Below the pieces are notes generated by a model. That model made no database searches, had not been told where the DNA came from, and saw only the letters and a program-made list of their open reading frames with translations. The position numbers and the translations under genes are program-made. Shown in pieces: positions 19,284 through 28,308 of a stretch of 61,790 nt of DNA (position 1 is its first letter; every line of letters begins with the position of its first letter). The DNA comes from Neoroseomonas rubea (GTDB lineage: Bacteria; Pseudomonadota; Alphaproteobacteria; Acetobacterales; Acetobacteraceae), in contig NZ_JACADQ010000004.1 of assembly GCF_016106015.1 (NCBI RefSeq), positions 1 to 61,790 on the forward strand, read 5' to 3'.

Positions 19284-20890
19284 CCCTGCTGTCCGTCGAG
19301 GGCCTTACTGTTGCGCTTCCGCCCGGCGGCGACCGGCCGCACGCGGTGGAAGAGATCACCCTGTCGGTGAATCCGGGGGAGATCGTCTGCGTCGTCGGTG
19401 AATCCGGGTCCGGCAAGTCCATCACCGCCAATGCCGTCATGGGTCTGCTGCCAAAGGGCCTGCCGGTGAAGGCAGGGCGCATCGGCTTCGAAGGCAAGGA
19501 TCTGCTCGCCCTGGGGCCCGAGGCGATGCGCCGCCTGCGCGGGCAGCGCCTGGCGATGATCTTCCAGGAACCGATGACCGCGCTGAACCCCGTCATGCGC
19601 GTGGGGGAGCAGATCGCCGAGGCGATGCGCGTGCATGGCGCGGGCGGGGATGCCGCGCGCCGTGTGCCGGAACTGCTCGCGGCGGTGAACCTGCCGGACC
19701 CCGAGGCGACCGCGCGCGCCTATCCGTTCAGGCTTTCCGGCGGGCAGCGGCAACGCGTGATGATCGCGATGGCGCTCGCACTCGAACCGTCGCTCTTGAT
19801 CGCGGACGAGCCGACCACGGCGCTCGACGTGACCACGCAGATGCAGATCCTGCGCCTGATCCGGGAGATCCAGTCGCGCCGCGGCACGGGCGTCATGTTC
19901 ATCACCCATGATTTCGGCGTGGTGGCGGAAATCGCGGACCGCGTCGCCGTCATGCAGCATGGCCGCATCGTGGAGCAGGGCGCGGCGGCGGAGATCCTGA
20001 ACACGCCACAGCACCCCTACACCCGTGCCCTGATCGCCGCCGTGCCGCACGGCGCCGCATCCTCGGTGGCGCCGCCGAGCAGCGCGCCGCTGGTGCTCGA
20101 AGCGCGCGGGCTGGAAAAGACCTATCGGCGGTCTGGCGGCTGGTTCGGGCCGAAGCCCGTGGTGCGTGCCGTGCACGATGCGGACTTCACGCTGCGGAAG
20201 GGGGAGACACTCGGACTGGTCGGTGAATCGGGTTCGGGCAAGTCCACCCTCGCGCGCTGCGTCGTGCGCCTGGTGGAACCCGAGAAGGGCGAGATTATCT
20301 TCGAAGGCGCCGATCTCCGCCCACTCTCGCGCGGCGCCTGGAAGCCCTATCGCAAGAAGATCCAGATGGTCTTCCAGGATCCCTTCGCGTCGCTGAATCC
20401 CCGCCGGCGCGTTGGCGAGATCATCGCCGAAGGACCGATCACGCATGGTATGGAGCGTGGCGCGGCTCTGGCCCGTGCACGGGACCTCCTGCGGCTGGTG
20501 CAACTCGATCCTGGCGCGATGGACCGCTACCCGCACGAGTTCAGCGGCGGACAGCGCCAGCGCATCGGCATCGCGCGCGCGCTTGCCATGGAGCCTGAAT
20601 TGCTGATCGCGGATGAGCCGGTCAGTGCGCTCGACGTCAGCGTGCAGGCGCAGGTTCTGGCACTGCTGGCCGACATCCGCGCGCGTCTCGGCCTCACCAT
20701 GCTCTTCATCACGCATGACCTGCGCGTTGCGGCGCAGGTCTGTGACCGCATCGCCGTCATGCAGCGCGGCGCGATCGTGGAGCAGGGGCCGACCGTCGAG
20801 GTCTTCGGCAACCCCCGCCACCCCTATACGCAGCAATTGCTGGACAGCATCCCGGGGCGCCACTGGACGCCGCCCGTGATCGCCGCCTGA
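19280..20890 (+). CDS. Fused double ABC ATPase (DppD-DppF type in one chain)
   Basis: One 536-aa polypeptide carries both nucleotide-binding domains of a peptide-type importer, like GsiA or YejF. Domain 1 has Walker A GESGSGKS at residues 40-47, signature [15 protein letters not shown] and Walker B LLIADEPTTALD. Domain 2 has Walker A GESGSGKS at 315-322, signature [15 protein letters not shown] and [13 protein letters not shown] short linker (about 255-270) joins them, and the Cys-rich C-terminal extension of separate DppD/F proteins is absent. The ATG at 19280 overlaps the permease stop. GsiA-type fused ATPases import glutathione, but fusion alone does not fix the substrate. Confidence 0.92.
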   Translation: MTLLSVEGLTVALPPGGDRPHAVEEITLSVNPGEIVCVVGESGSGKSITANAVMGLLPKGLPVKAGRIGFEGKDLLALGPEAMRRLRGQRLAMIFQEPMTALNPVMRVGEQIAEAMRVHGAGGDAARRVPELLAAVNLPDPEATARAYPFRLSGGQRQRVMIAMALALEPSLLIADEPTTALDVTTQMQILRLIREIQSRRGTGVMFITHDFGVVAEIADRVAVMQHGRIVEQGAAAEILNTPQHPYTRALIAAVPHGAASSVAPPSSAPLVLEARGLEKTYRRSGGWFGPKPVVRAVHDADFTLRKGETLGLVGESGSGKSTLARCVVRLVEPEKGEIIFEGADLRPLSRGAWKPYRKKIQMVFQDPFASLNPRRRVGEIIAEGPITHGMERGAALARARDLLRLVQLDPGAMDRYPHEFSGGQRQRIGIARALAMEPELLIADEPVSALDVSVQAQVLALLADIRARLGLTMLFITHDLRVAAQVCDRIAVMQRGAIVEQGPTVEVFGNPRHPYTQQLLDSIPGRHWTPPVIAA

Positions 20891-20899
20891 GGATCCGAC

Positions 20900-22195
20900 A
20901 TGACCGATGCGACCGACCCCGGCCTGCGCCGCGCAATCCTGGATGCGGTGGAGGCGCTGCGCGAGGACTCCGTGCGGGTGCTGGAACGGCTGGTCCGCTG
21001 CCCCTCCACGCTTGGCAACGAGCAGTCGGCGCTGAACGAGATGACGCGGATCTACGAGGCGCTGGGCCTCGCGCCGCGCCGCGTGCCGACGGACCCGGCG
21101 GCGCTCGCCGCGCATCCCGGCTTCTCGCCCCCGCTGATCTCCTATGACGGCCGCGACAATGTCGTGGCGGTCCACACGCCGCGCGAACGCAAGGGGCGGA
21201 GCCTCGCCTTGCAGGGGCATGTGGACGTCGTCCCCGAGGGCGCGGCCGACATGTGGGAAACGCCGCCCTTCGCGCCGTCCATCCGCGACGGGCGGATGTA
21301 CGGGCGCGGCGCGGGGGACATGAAGGCGGGCATCGTCTCCTACGTCACGGCCTTCCGCGCGTTGCGGCTTGCCGGCGTCCAGCCTGCCGCCGAGGTGCAG
21401 ATGCAGTCCGTGATCGAGGAGGAATGCACCGGCAACGGCGCGCTAGCCGCCATGCTCGCCTTGCCGCGCACCGACGCGGTTATCATCCCCGAACCCGGCC
21501 CCGGCCTGCCTGCCATGTATTCGGCCGAGGTCGGCGTGGTCTGGGCCTGGGTGACCGTCTCCGGCCGCCCGGCCCATGTGCGCGACATGCAGGCTGGCCT
21601 CAACGCCATCAAGGCAGCCAACGCCATCGCCGCGCGCTTCGAGGACTACCAGCGCGAGATGAACCGCGCCGAGCGCATCCATGCATCCTTCCGCGGCGTG
21701 AACCACCCGGTGAACGTGAATTTCGGCACCATCGAGGGCGGGGAATGGAATTCCTCCGTGCCCACGCGAGCGCGCATCGGCATGCGCGTGGGCGTGATGA
21801 TGGGCTACACCGCCGCGCAGACGAAGGCGGACATCGAGCGGCTGGTCGCCGAGGCGGCGGCCGACCCGGCGCTGAAGGGCGCGACGGTGAAACTCGAATT
21901 CAAGGGCTTCATGGCCGATCCCTGCGTCTTCGACATGAACGCGCCGATCGTGACCCTGGCGAAGCGCAACTTCGCGGATGTTTCCGGCGGCTTCCTTCGG
22001 GACTATCCCGCGACCGGGCTCACGGACGGCCGTTTCTTCACGCTCTATCAGGACACGCCGGTCGCCTGCTTCGGGCCTGATGCGCAGGAGATCCATGGCA
22101 TCGACGAGAGCGTCGGGCTCGATTCCATGCACGACATCACGCGCACCATTGCGCTGACCATGGCCGAATGGTGCGGGTTGGAGAAAGCGGCATGA
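20900..22195 (+). CDS. M20 family metallo-deacylase (ArgE/DapE-like)
   Basis: This zinc hydrolase of 431 aa is in the ArgE/DapE/ACY1 family, which removes acyl groups from N-acylated amino acids. Metal-site motifs are LALQGHVDVVPEG (HxD) and RGAGDMKAG, followed by the catalytic IEEECTGNG and the C-terminal HGIDESVGLDS. The dimerisation-domain motif GRPAHVRDMQAG lies between them. The start has a GAGGATC ribosome-binding site 9 bp after the importer ATPase, and the stop overlaps the next ATG. Being in the importer operon, it most likely acts on the imported compound rather than in arginine or lysine biosynthesis. Confidence 0.86.
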   Translation: MTDATDPGLRRAILDAVEALREDSVRVLERLVRCPSTLGNEQSALNEMTRIYEALGLAPRRVPTDPAALAAHPGFSPPLISYDGRDNVVAVHTPRERKGRSLALQGHVDVVPEGAADMWETPPFAPSIRDGRMYGRGAGDMKAGIVSYVTAFRALRLAGVQPAAEVQMQSVIEEECTGNGALAAMLALPRTDAVIIPEPGPGLPAMYSAEVGVVWAWVTVSGRPAHVRDMQAGLNAIKAANAIAARFEDYQREMNRAERIHASFRGVNHPVNVNFGTIEGGEWNSSVPTRARIGMRVGVMMGYTAAQTKADIERLVAEAAADPALKGATVKLEFKGFMADPCVFDMNAPIVTLAKRNFADVSGGFLRDYPATGLTDGRFFTLYQDTPVACFGPDAQEIHGIDESVGLDSMHDITRTIALTMAEWCGLEKAA

Positions 22196-23430
22196 ACTTG
22201 CGTTTCGATGCCGCGAGGCTCTGGGACAGCCTCGCGCAGATGGCGCGCATCGGCGCGCGGCCCGATGGCGGCGTAAACCGCCTGGCGCTGACGCCGGAAG
22301 ACGGCGCGGCGCGGGCCCTGCTGCGCGACTGGGCGCTCGCGGCGGGCTGCACGCTTTCCGTCGATCGGCTCGGATCGATGGTGCTGACCTATCCGGGCGC
22401 CGATACGTCACTGCCTGCGGTCGCGATCGGCAGCCACCTCGACAGCGTGCCGACGGGCGGCAAGTACGACGGCGCCTATGGCGTGCTGGTCGGGCTCGAG
22501 ATCGTCCGCGCCCTGCACGCGGTTGGCGCAAGGACGCGGGCGCCGATCGGCATCGTCAACTGGACCAACGAGGAAGGCGCGCGCTTCGCCCCGCCCATGG
22601 CGGCGAGCGAGGTCGCGATGGGGTTCGCCAGCGAGCAACGATTGCTGGAAACGCCCGACCGCTTCGGCGAGACGACTTTCGCCGCGGCTCTTGCCGATTG
22701 CGGCTGGCAGGGCCCCGACGACCCCACCGCAGCACGGGGCTTCGGCGCGTATTTCGAGGCGCACATCGAGCAAGGCCCGGTGCTGGAGCGCGAGGGCATC
22801 CCGCTCGGCATCGTCACGCATGGCTACGGCGTCGCCTACTGCACCATCACCATCACGGGGCGCGACGGGCATATCGGCGGCGCCATGGCGGACCGGCGCG
22901 ACGCGCTGCTCGGCGCGGCGGAGGTGATCCTGACGCTCGAGAGCATCGCGCTCGGCACGGCGGGACGAGGCCTCGCCTCGGCCACGCGCCTCGCCCTCTC
23001 CCCCGATGCGCGCGGCAACATCCCCTCCGAGGTGCGCCTGGTCGCGAGCCTGCGCAACATCGAGCAGGAGGGGCTCGAGGCTATGCGCGCGACGCTCGCC
23101 GCCGCCTGCGAGGAGATCGCGCGGCGGCGCCAGATGCCGATCATGATCGAGTATGTCTCCGGCTATCCCTCCGTCCGCTTCGATCCTGTCCTGCTGCAGC
23201 GGCTGAGGGACGCGGCGGCGGTGGCGGGGCTCGCGCATCGCGACCTGCCGACGCCGATCGGGCACGATGCGCTGCATGTCGGTCGCGTTGTTCCCTCGGC
23301 CATGCTCTTCATTCCCTGCCATGGCGGGCTGAGCCACAACCCGGCCGAAAGCATCACGCCGGAATGGTCGGCCGCCGGACTCGCCGCGCTCGCGCCGGCG
23401 GTGATCGAAACCGCGGGAGGTCTCGCATGA
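22192..23430 (+). CDS. M20 family Zn-dependent hydrolase, carbamoylase type (copy A)
   Basis: This enzyme is in the N-carbamoyl-L-amino-acid hydrolase / allantoate amidohydrolase / beta-ureidopropionase group, 412 aa. Metal and catalytic motifs are IGSHLDSVPTGGKYDG, WTNEEGARF, EAHIEQGPVLE and PCHGGLSHN near the C terminus. Members hydrolyse N-carbamoyl or ureido amides to release ammonia. The substrate-gating segment reads GRDGHIGGAMADRRDA, which differs from the usual AHAGTTPM form. It overlaps both neighbours by 4 bp and is followed by a paralogue of exactly the same length. Confidence 0.88.
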   Translation: MNLRFDAARLWDSLAQMARIGARPDGGVNRLALTPEDGAARALLRDWALAAGCTLSVDRLGSMVLTYPGADTSLPAVAIGSHLDSVPTGGKYDGAYGVLVGLEIVRALHAVGARTRAPIGIVNWTNEEGARFAPPMAASEVAMGFASEQRLLETPDRFGETTFAAALADCGWQGPDDPTAARGFGAYFEAHIEQGPVLEREGIPLGIVTHGYGVAYCTITITGRDGHIGGAMADRRDALLGAAEVILTLESIALGTAGRGLASATRLALSPDARGNIPSEVRLVASLRNIEQEGLEAMRATLAAACEEIARRRQMPIMIEYVSGYPSVRFDPVLLQRLRDAAAVAGLAHRDLPTPIGHDALHVGRVVPSAMLFIPCHGGLSHNPAESITPEWSAAGLAALAPAVIETAGGLA

Positions 23431-24665
23431 ACGTTCCCCTGTCTGGACCGAGGCTCTGGGACAGCCTGATGGAGATGGCGCGGATCGGCGGCACGCCGAA
23501 GGGCGGCTGCAACCGCCAGACGCTGACCGATCTCGATTCCGAAGGCCGCCACCTGCTGCGCCGCTGGGCGGAGGCGGCGGGCTGCACCATGCGTGTCGAT
23601 CGGCTCGGCAACATGATGCTCACGCGCCCGGGGCGCGATCCGTCCCGCAAGCCGGTCGCCTTCGGCAGCCACCTGGATACGCAGCCGACGGGCGGAAAGT
23701 TCGACGGACCGCTCGGCGTCCTCGCAGGGCTTGAGATTCTGCGCGCGGTGCATGAGGCGGGGATCGAGACCGCCGCACCACTCATGCTCGTCAACTGGAC
23801 GAACGAGGAAGGCGCGCGCTTCTCGCCCCCCATGATGGGCAGCGGCGCCGCCATGGGCCTCTTCACAGAGGCCGAGGTGCTGGCGAAGCAGGACCCGGAT
23901 GGCAAGGCGTTCGGTGCCGAACTCGCCCGCATCGGCTGGCAGGGCGAGGCCGACCCGGCGGCGCTGCAGGACGTCGAGGCCTATTTCGAACTGCATATCG
24001 AGCAGGGCGCGCTGCTGGAACGCGCTGGCCTTGATGTGGGCGTGGTTACGCATGCGCTCGGCCAGACCTGGTACGAGGTGACGGTCGAGGGCGAGGAAGC
24101 GCATGGCGGCTCCCCCATGGCCGGGCGGCGCGATGCGATGATGGCGGCCGCACCCTTGATCGCAGCGGTCGAGGAGATCGCGCTTGCCGCCGTCAGCGCG
24201 ACCGGAGAGCCCGGCCGCGCGACGGTCGGCCGGCTCACGGTCTATCCCGACAGCCGCAACATCTGCCCCTCCCGCATCTGGTTCAGCATCGACACGCGCC
24301 ATGGCGACCCGGCGATGCTCGCGCGCATGGGGGAGGAGATCCGCGCCCGCGCCACTGCCATCGCGGCCGCGCGCGGCGTGCGCATCGCGGTCGAGGAATT
24401 CTGGCACGCGCCGCTGACGCCCTTCGACGCGACGCTGGTCGGGCGCGTGCGCGATGCGGCGCAGCGCCTCGGAATTCCGCACATGGACATGCCGACTGGA
24501 ATCGGCCACGACGCGGTCTATGTCGCGCGCCGCGTGCCGGCGGCGATGATCTTCTGCCCTTGCCATGGCGGCATCAGCCACAACGAGGCCGAGAGCATCA
24601 CGCCGGAATGGGCGGAAGCTGGGCTGCGCGTCCTGGCGGATGCGGTGCTGGAGACGGCGCGTTGA
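23427..24665 (+). CDS. M20 family Zn-dependent hydrolase, carbamoylase type (copy B)
   Basis: This second carbamoylase-type enzyme is also 412 aa and aligns with copy A end to end (LWDSL…MARIG at the N terminus, WTNEEGARF, CHGGISHNEAESITPEW at the C terminus). Metal motifs are GSHLDTQPTGGKFDG, ELHIEQGALLE and the final His motif. The central loop reads GEEAHGGSPMAGRRDA, closer to the classical form than copy A. The pair looks like an old tandem duplication that diverged in the substrate site. The two may act on different N-substituted amino acids or form a heteromer. The stop TGA overlaps a TTG start of the next gene. Confidence 0.88.
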   Translation: MNVPLSGPRLWDSLMEMARIGGTPKGGCNRQTLTDLDSEGRHLLRRWAEAAGCTMRVDRLGNMMLTRPGRDPSRKPVAFGSHLDTQPTGGKFDGPLGVLAGLEILRAVHEAGIETAAPLMLVNWTNEEGARFSPPMMGSGAAMGLFTEAEVLAKQDPDGKAFGAELARIGWQGEADPAALQDVEAYFELHIEQGALLERAGLDVGVVTHALGQTWYEVTVEGEEAHGGSPMAGRRDAMMAAAPLIAAVEEIALAAVSATGEPGRATVGRLTVYPDSRNICPSRIWFSIDTRHGDPAMLARMGEEIRARATAIAAARGVRIAVEEFWHAPLTPFDATLVGRVRDAAQRLGIPHMDMPTGIGHDAVYVARRVPAAMIFCPCHGGISHNEAESITPEWAEAGLRVLADAVLETAR

Positions 24666-25162
24666 CCCCGGTGCTGGAAAGCGAGCGCCTGACGCTGCGC
24701 GAATTCCGCGCCGACGATCTCGAGCCCTATGCGGCGTTCTGGGCGAGCGAGGCGTCGCGCTTCGTGGGCGGGCCGTGCGGCCGTAACGACGCCTGGCGCC
24801 GTATGGCGATGTACAGCGGCCACCGTGTGCTGCGAGGTTACGGGATCTGGGCGATCGAGGAAAGCGCGAGCGGCGCCTTCATCGGCCAGGCCGGTCTCTG
24901 GTATCCCGAAGGCTGGCCCGAGCCGGAGATCCACTGGACGGTCTTTCCCGCCCATCAGGGGCGCGGCTTCGCCACCGAGGCGGCACGACGCGTGCGGCGC
25001 CATGCGCGCGACGAGCTTGGCTTCACGCGCCTCGTCAGTTGCATCGAGCCAGCCAACGGCGCTTCGGTGAAGGTGGCGTTGCGGCTCGGCGCCGAGCGCG
25101 AAGGCAGCGCCAGCGTGCCGCCGCGCATCCTCGACATCTATCGTCACGACATGGGATTCTGA
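24662..25162 (+). CDS. GNAT family N-acetyltransferase (RimJ/RimL-like), TTG start
   Basis: This acetyl-CoA-dependent acyltransferase is 166 aa. It opens with the ESERLTLREFRADDLEPYAAFW segment split over the first strand and helix. The acetyl-CoA loop is visible as HQGRGFATEAARRVRRHAR, and a late segment CIEPANGASVKVALRLG matches RimJ/RimL-type proteins. There is no ATG at the right place. The TTG at 24662 overlaps the previous TGA as TTGA, mirroring the ATGA pattern of the operon, with a GTG at 24671 as an alternative. It may acetylate a product amine as a protection or detoxification step, but that is inference from context. Confidence 0.82.
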   Translation: MTPVLESERLTLREFRADDLEPYAAFWASEASRFVGGPCGRNDAWRRMAMYSGHRVLRGYGIWAIEESASGAFIGQAGLWYPEGWPEPEIHWTVFPAHQGRGFATEAARRVRRHARDELGFTRLVSCIEPANGASVKVALRLGAEREGSASVPPRILDIYRHDMGF

Positions 25163-25164
25163 CG

Positions 25165-26652
25165 ATGCGCATCGCCATCGGCGGCTTTCTCCACGAAAGC
25201 CATTCCTTCGCGCCACTTCCGACCGGCTGGGGCGAATTCGTCAAGCCCGGCGGCTTCCCACCCCTGCAGAAGTCCGCGACGCTGCTCGGCGTACTGCGCC
25301 CGACCTCCTGCCCCGCCGCTGGCGCCATCATGGTGGCAGAGCAGGAAGGCATCGCGATCGCCCCGCTCGCCTGGGGATTCGCTAATCCGGCCGGCCCCGT
25401 CACGGCGGAGGCGTTCGAGCGCATCGCGGCGCTGCTTGTGGCCGCGCTGTCGGATGCGCTGGAGGACGGCCCCCTCGATGGCGTCTATCTCGACCTGCAC
25501 GGCGCGATGGTCGCGGTCGGCTTCGACGATGCGGAAGGGGAAGTGCTGCGCCGCGTGCGCGCCGTGGTGGGCCCGGATGTGCCGATCGCAGCGAGCCTCG
25601 ACCCGCACGCAAACAAGACCGTGGCCATGGTGCGATACGCGGATGTGCTGGTGCCCTTCCGCACCTATCCGCACATCGACATGAAGCCCGCCGGCGCCCA
25701 GGCGACGCGCCTGCTGCTGCGCATGATCCGGGAGAAGCGGCGCCCGGCGAAGGCGTTCCGCGAACTCGATTTCTGGACCCCGCTGCCTGGCCAATGCACC
25801 ATGGTGGCGCCCATGGCCGAGGTGATGGCCGAGCGCGCGCGGCTCGCGGAAGCGGCCGGCGTCTGGGAACTCGGCTTCTGCTTCGGCTTTCCCTACGCCG
25901 ATTTCCCTGGCTGCGGCATGGCGATCGCATCCTTCGCGGACACAGACGAGCAGGCCGCGCAGGCGGCCGATGCGCTCGCGCGCTTCATCACCGCGAAGGA
26001 GCCGGAATTCGCCCTCGGCGTGGTGGAGGCGGCGGAAGGCGTGCGCCGCGCCATGGAAGGCGCGGGCAGCGGCCCCGTCGTGCTCGCCGACACGCAGGAC
26101 AATCCCGGCGGCGGCGGGCATGGGGACACGACGGGACTGCTCGCGGAACTGATCCGCCAGGGCGCGCAGGGCGCCGTGCTCGCGCCCATGAACGACGCCG
26201 AAGCCGCCGCTGCCTGCCATGCGGCGGGGGAGGGGGCGACCATCACCCTCGACCTCGGCGGCAAGAGCGACGGCGCGCCGCTGCGCGTCACCGCCACCGT
26301 CGAACGGCTGTCGGATGGCCGTTTCACGCTGACCGGCCCGATGGGCAAGGGCAATCCCGCCGATCTCGGCCCCTCCGCGCTGATCCGCGTTGCACCCGGC
26401 GTGCGCGTCATCGTCGTGACGCGGAAGATGCAGGGGCACGACCAGGCGCTGTTCCGCTTCATCGGCGTGGAGCCCGCCGAGCAGCGCATCGTCGCGGTGA
26501 AGTCGAGCGTGCATTTCCGCGCCGACTTCCAGCCCATCGCGCAGGAGGTGATCGTGGTCGCCGCGCCCGGCCCCGTGGTGGCGGACCCGGCGGTGCTGCC
26601 TTTCACGAATGTGCGGCCTGGGCTGCGGCTGAGGCCCGGCGCGAATCGATGA
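25165..26652 (+). CDS. MlrC family (M81) metallopeptidase
   Basis: This protein belongs to the MlrC/M81 family, named after the enzyme that cleaves linearised microcystin peptides in sphingomonads. It is 495 aa. Conserved metal-site segments are YLDLHGAM near residue 108, SLDPHANKT near 147 and YPHIDM near 170. The C-terminal domain has ADTQDNPGGGGHGDTT near 307. There is no signal peptide, so it works on imported material. It starts 2 bp after the GNAT stop and ends the nine-gene run; the next gene is convergent. Most family members in soil bacteria have unknown substrates, so microcystin should not be assumed. Confidence 0.88.
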   Translation: MRIAIGGFLHESHSFAPLPTGWGEFVKPGGFPPLQKSATLLGVLRPTSCPAAGAIMVAEQEGIAIAPLAWGFANPAGPVTAEAFERIAALLVAALSDALEDGPLDGVYLDLHGAMVAVGFDDAEGEVLRRVRAVVGPDVPIAASLDPHANKTVAMVRYADVLVPFRTYPHIDMKPAGAQATRLLLRMIREKRRPAKAFRELDFWTPLPGQCTMVAPMAEVMAERARLAEAAGVWELGFCFGFPYADFPGCGMAIASFADTDEQAAQAADALARFITAKEPEFALGVVEAAEGVRRAMEGAGSGPVVLADTQDNPGGGGHGDTTGLLAELIRQGAQGAVLAPMNDAEAAAACHAAGEGATITLDLGGKSDGAPLRVTATVERLSDGRFTLTGPMGKGNPADLGPSALIRVAPGVRVIVVTRKMQGHDQALFRFIGVEPAEQRIVAVKSSVHFRADFQPIAQEVIVVAAPGPVVADPAVLPFTNVRPGLRLRPGANR

Positions 26653-26685
26653 TGCGGGCGCGCCTAACGCTGCCGGCCTCGGCGA

Positions 26686-27618
26686 TCAGCTATCCCTTGC
26701 CTGGCTGAGCAGGGCGCGGACCGCTGCCACGCGGGGGATGGGCGCGACGGCGCCGTAGCCCGTGGTGGAGAGAGCGGCCGCGGCATTGGCATAGCGCGCC
26801 GCCATGATGGGCTCGTCGCCGGCGAGCGTCCTGGCGAGGAAGGCGCCGGCGAATGCGTCCCCCGCACCGGTCGCGTCCACTGCTGCGACGGCATGTGGCG
26901 CGATGCGCGTCCGCCCGTCCCGCGTCGCGACGATGCACCCCGCCGCGCCGCATTTCAGCAGCACCAGCGGACAGAGGCGGAGGTAGAAATCCGCGACCCT
27001 GTCCGGGTCGGACAGGCCGGTCAGCACCGTGGCGTCGTCGAGCGAGGGAAGGGCGATGTCGGCCATGCCGATCGCGGCGTGGATCACGGCCGCCGCCCGC
27101 GCGGCGGGCCAGAGGCGCAGCCTGAGATTCGTGTCGTAGGAGACGCGCGCACCGGCATCCCTCGCGACGGCGATGGCGCGGAAGACCGCGTCGCAGGCGC
27201 TGTCCGAGATCGCCTGGCTGATGCCCGAGACGTGCAGCACGCGCGCGGCGCGGATCGCGCCCTCCGGCACCTCCTCAGGCCGGTAGCGCGCGGCGGCGCT
27301 GCCGGTGCGGTAGAAGGTGAAGTTGTGGCCGCGCGCTTCATGGGTGACGAAGTAGATGCCGGTCGGCGCATCGGCGCGGCGGATCACGGTCTCGGTGTCG
27401 ATGCCTTCCCGGGCCCAGAGCGCCATGAAGGACTCTCCCGGCCCGTCCTGCCCGATGGCGGTCACGTAGCCGACTGAGGCGCCGGAGCGCGCCGCGGCGA
27501 TGGCGGCGTTGGATGTGTCCCCGCCATGGCCTTCCAGGTACAGCACGCGGCCATCCGTGCCGGGCTTCTGCTGGTTGAACTCCAGCATCGGTTCGCCCAT
27601 GCAGAGAAGGTCGGGCAT
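26686..27618 (-). CDS. kdgK: PfkB family sugar kinase, probably 2-keto-3-deoxygluconate kinase
   Basis: This cytoplasmic ribokinase-fold kinase of 310 aa is predicted to phosphorylate 2-keto-3-deoxygluconate. The N-terminal signature region reads GEPMLEFNQQKPG then GGDTSNAAIAAARSG, and the C-terminal catalytic motif is DATGAGDAFAGAF, with the second Asp as base. It lies 1 bp downstream of the KDPG-type aldolase gene, which matches the kinase-aldolase order of sugar-acid catabolism and supports KDG over other sugars. I chose the ATG at 27618; a frame reaching 27795 overlaps the aldolase. 2-keto-3-deoxygalactonate kinase is an alternative. Confidence 0.85.
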   Translation of the reverse strand: MPDLLCMGEPMLEFNQQKPGTDGRVLYLEGHGGDTSNAAIAAARSGASVGYVTAIGQDGPGESFMALWAREGIDTETVIRRADAPTGIYFVTHEARGHNFTFYRTGSAAARYRPEEVPEGAIRAARVLHVSGISQAISDSACDAVFRAIAVARDAGARVSYDTNLRLRLWPAARAAAVIHAAIGMADIALPSLDDATVLTGLSDPDRVADFYLRLCPLVLLKCGAAGCIVATRDGRTRIAPHAVAAVDATGAGDAFAGAFLARTLAGDEPIMAARYANAAAALSTTGYGAVAPIPRVAAVRALLSQARDS

Positions 27619-27619
27619 C

Positions 27620-28246
27620 TCAGGCCCGCATGATGCCGAGCGCGTCCTCGGCCGCGCGGGTGATGGCGGCGCGGTCGCCGGCCGCGATAAGGGCTTCGTC
27701 CACGAGTTTCCCGCCGATGCCGACGAAGGCGGCGCCGGCGGCAAGGTAGTCCGGCGCGTTGCGTGCATCGACGCCGCCGGTCGGGCAGAAGGCAATGTCG
27801 GGGAACACCGCGCGCAGCGCCTTGATGTGCGCGGGTCCGCCGGCGGAACTTGCCGGGAAGATCTTCACCACATCCGCCCCTGCTGCGAGCGCGGCTCGCA
27901 CCTCGGTCGGCGTCAGCGCGCCGAGCATGAGGCAGGCGCCGGCGTCGCGGCAGGGTTCGGCGAGCGAGGCATCCACCCAGGGCGCGACGATGAAGCGTGC
28001 GCCGGCCTCGAGGCAGGCCTCCGCTGTCCGCGCATCCGGCACGGTGCCGGCGCCGACCAGCAGGTCGGGGTCGGCGGCCAGCGCGCGGATCAGCGCCGGC
28101 GCTTCGGGAACGGTCATGGTGATTTCGAAGATACGAAGCCCGGCTTCCTGCAACCAGGCGACCGCGGTCGCGGCGCGGGCGGCGGTGCTTGCGCGCACCA
28201 CGGGAATGATGCGGGCCTGGCGCAGGCGGGGAATCAGGTCATGCAT
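27620..28246 (-). CDS. eda: KDPG-type aldolase (2-keto-3-deoxy-6-phosphogluconate/galactonate)
   Basis: This class I aldolase is 208 aa, the usual length. The Schiff-base Lys is Lys128 in VVKIFPAS and the catalytic Glu is Glu41 in FEITMTV; GAGTV binds the substrate. It splits KDPG, or the galacto epimer KDPGal, into pyruvate and glyceraldehyde-3-phosphate. With the kinase downstream it forms the lower part of a sugar-acid or Entner-Doudoroff route. The ATG at 28246 gives the usual MxxLIPRLRQARIIPVVR start. The gene symbol is the general one; DgoA-type specificity cannot be excluded. Confidence 0.87.
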   Translation of the reverse strand: MHDLIPRLRQARIIPVVRASTAARAATAVAWLQEAGLRIFEITMTVPEAPALIRALAADPDLLVGAGTVPDARTAEACLEAGARFIVAPWVDASLAEPCRDAGACLMLGALTPTEVRAALAAGADVVKIFPASSAGGPAHIKALRAVFPDIAFCPTGGVDARNAPDYLAAGAAFVGIGGKLVDEALIAAGDRAAITRAAEDALGIMRA

Positions 28247-28276
28247 GGCGCGTCCTCGGATGCGCGCCATGTTTCG

Positions 28277-28295
28277 GCCGGCGGGGGCCGCCGGC
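28277..28295 (-). terminator. GC-rich hairpin downstream of the small CtrA-boxed gene
   Basis: A perfect 8-bp inverted repeat (GCCGGCGG, loop GGG, CCGCCGGC) begins 14 bp after the stop of the gene at 28309-28608. There is no T-run on the minus strand after it, so it is at best a hairpin that slows polymerase or protects the 3' end. Confidence 0.35.
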
Positions 28296-28308
28296 AAGCG
28301 GGAAGGTG

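Noticed and set aside
18737-21220. Antisense 827-codon frame opposite the permease and fused ATPase
   Set aside because: Composition artefact; the plus-strand ATPase keeps both Walker and signature motifs.
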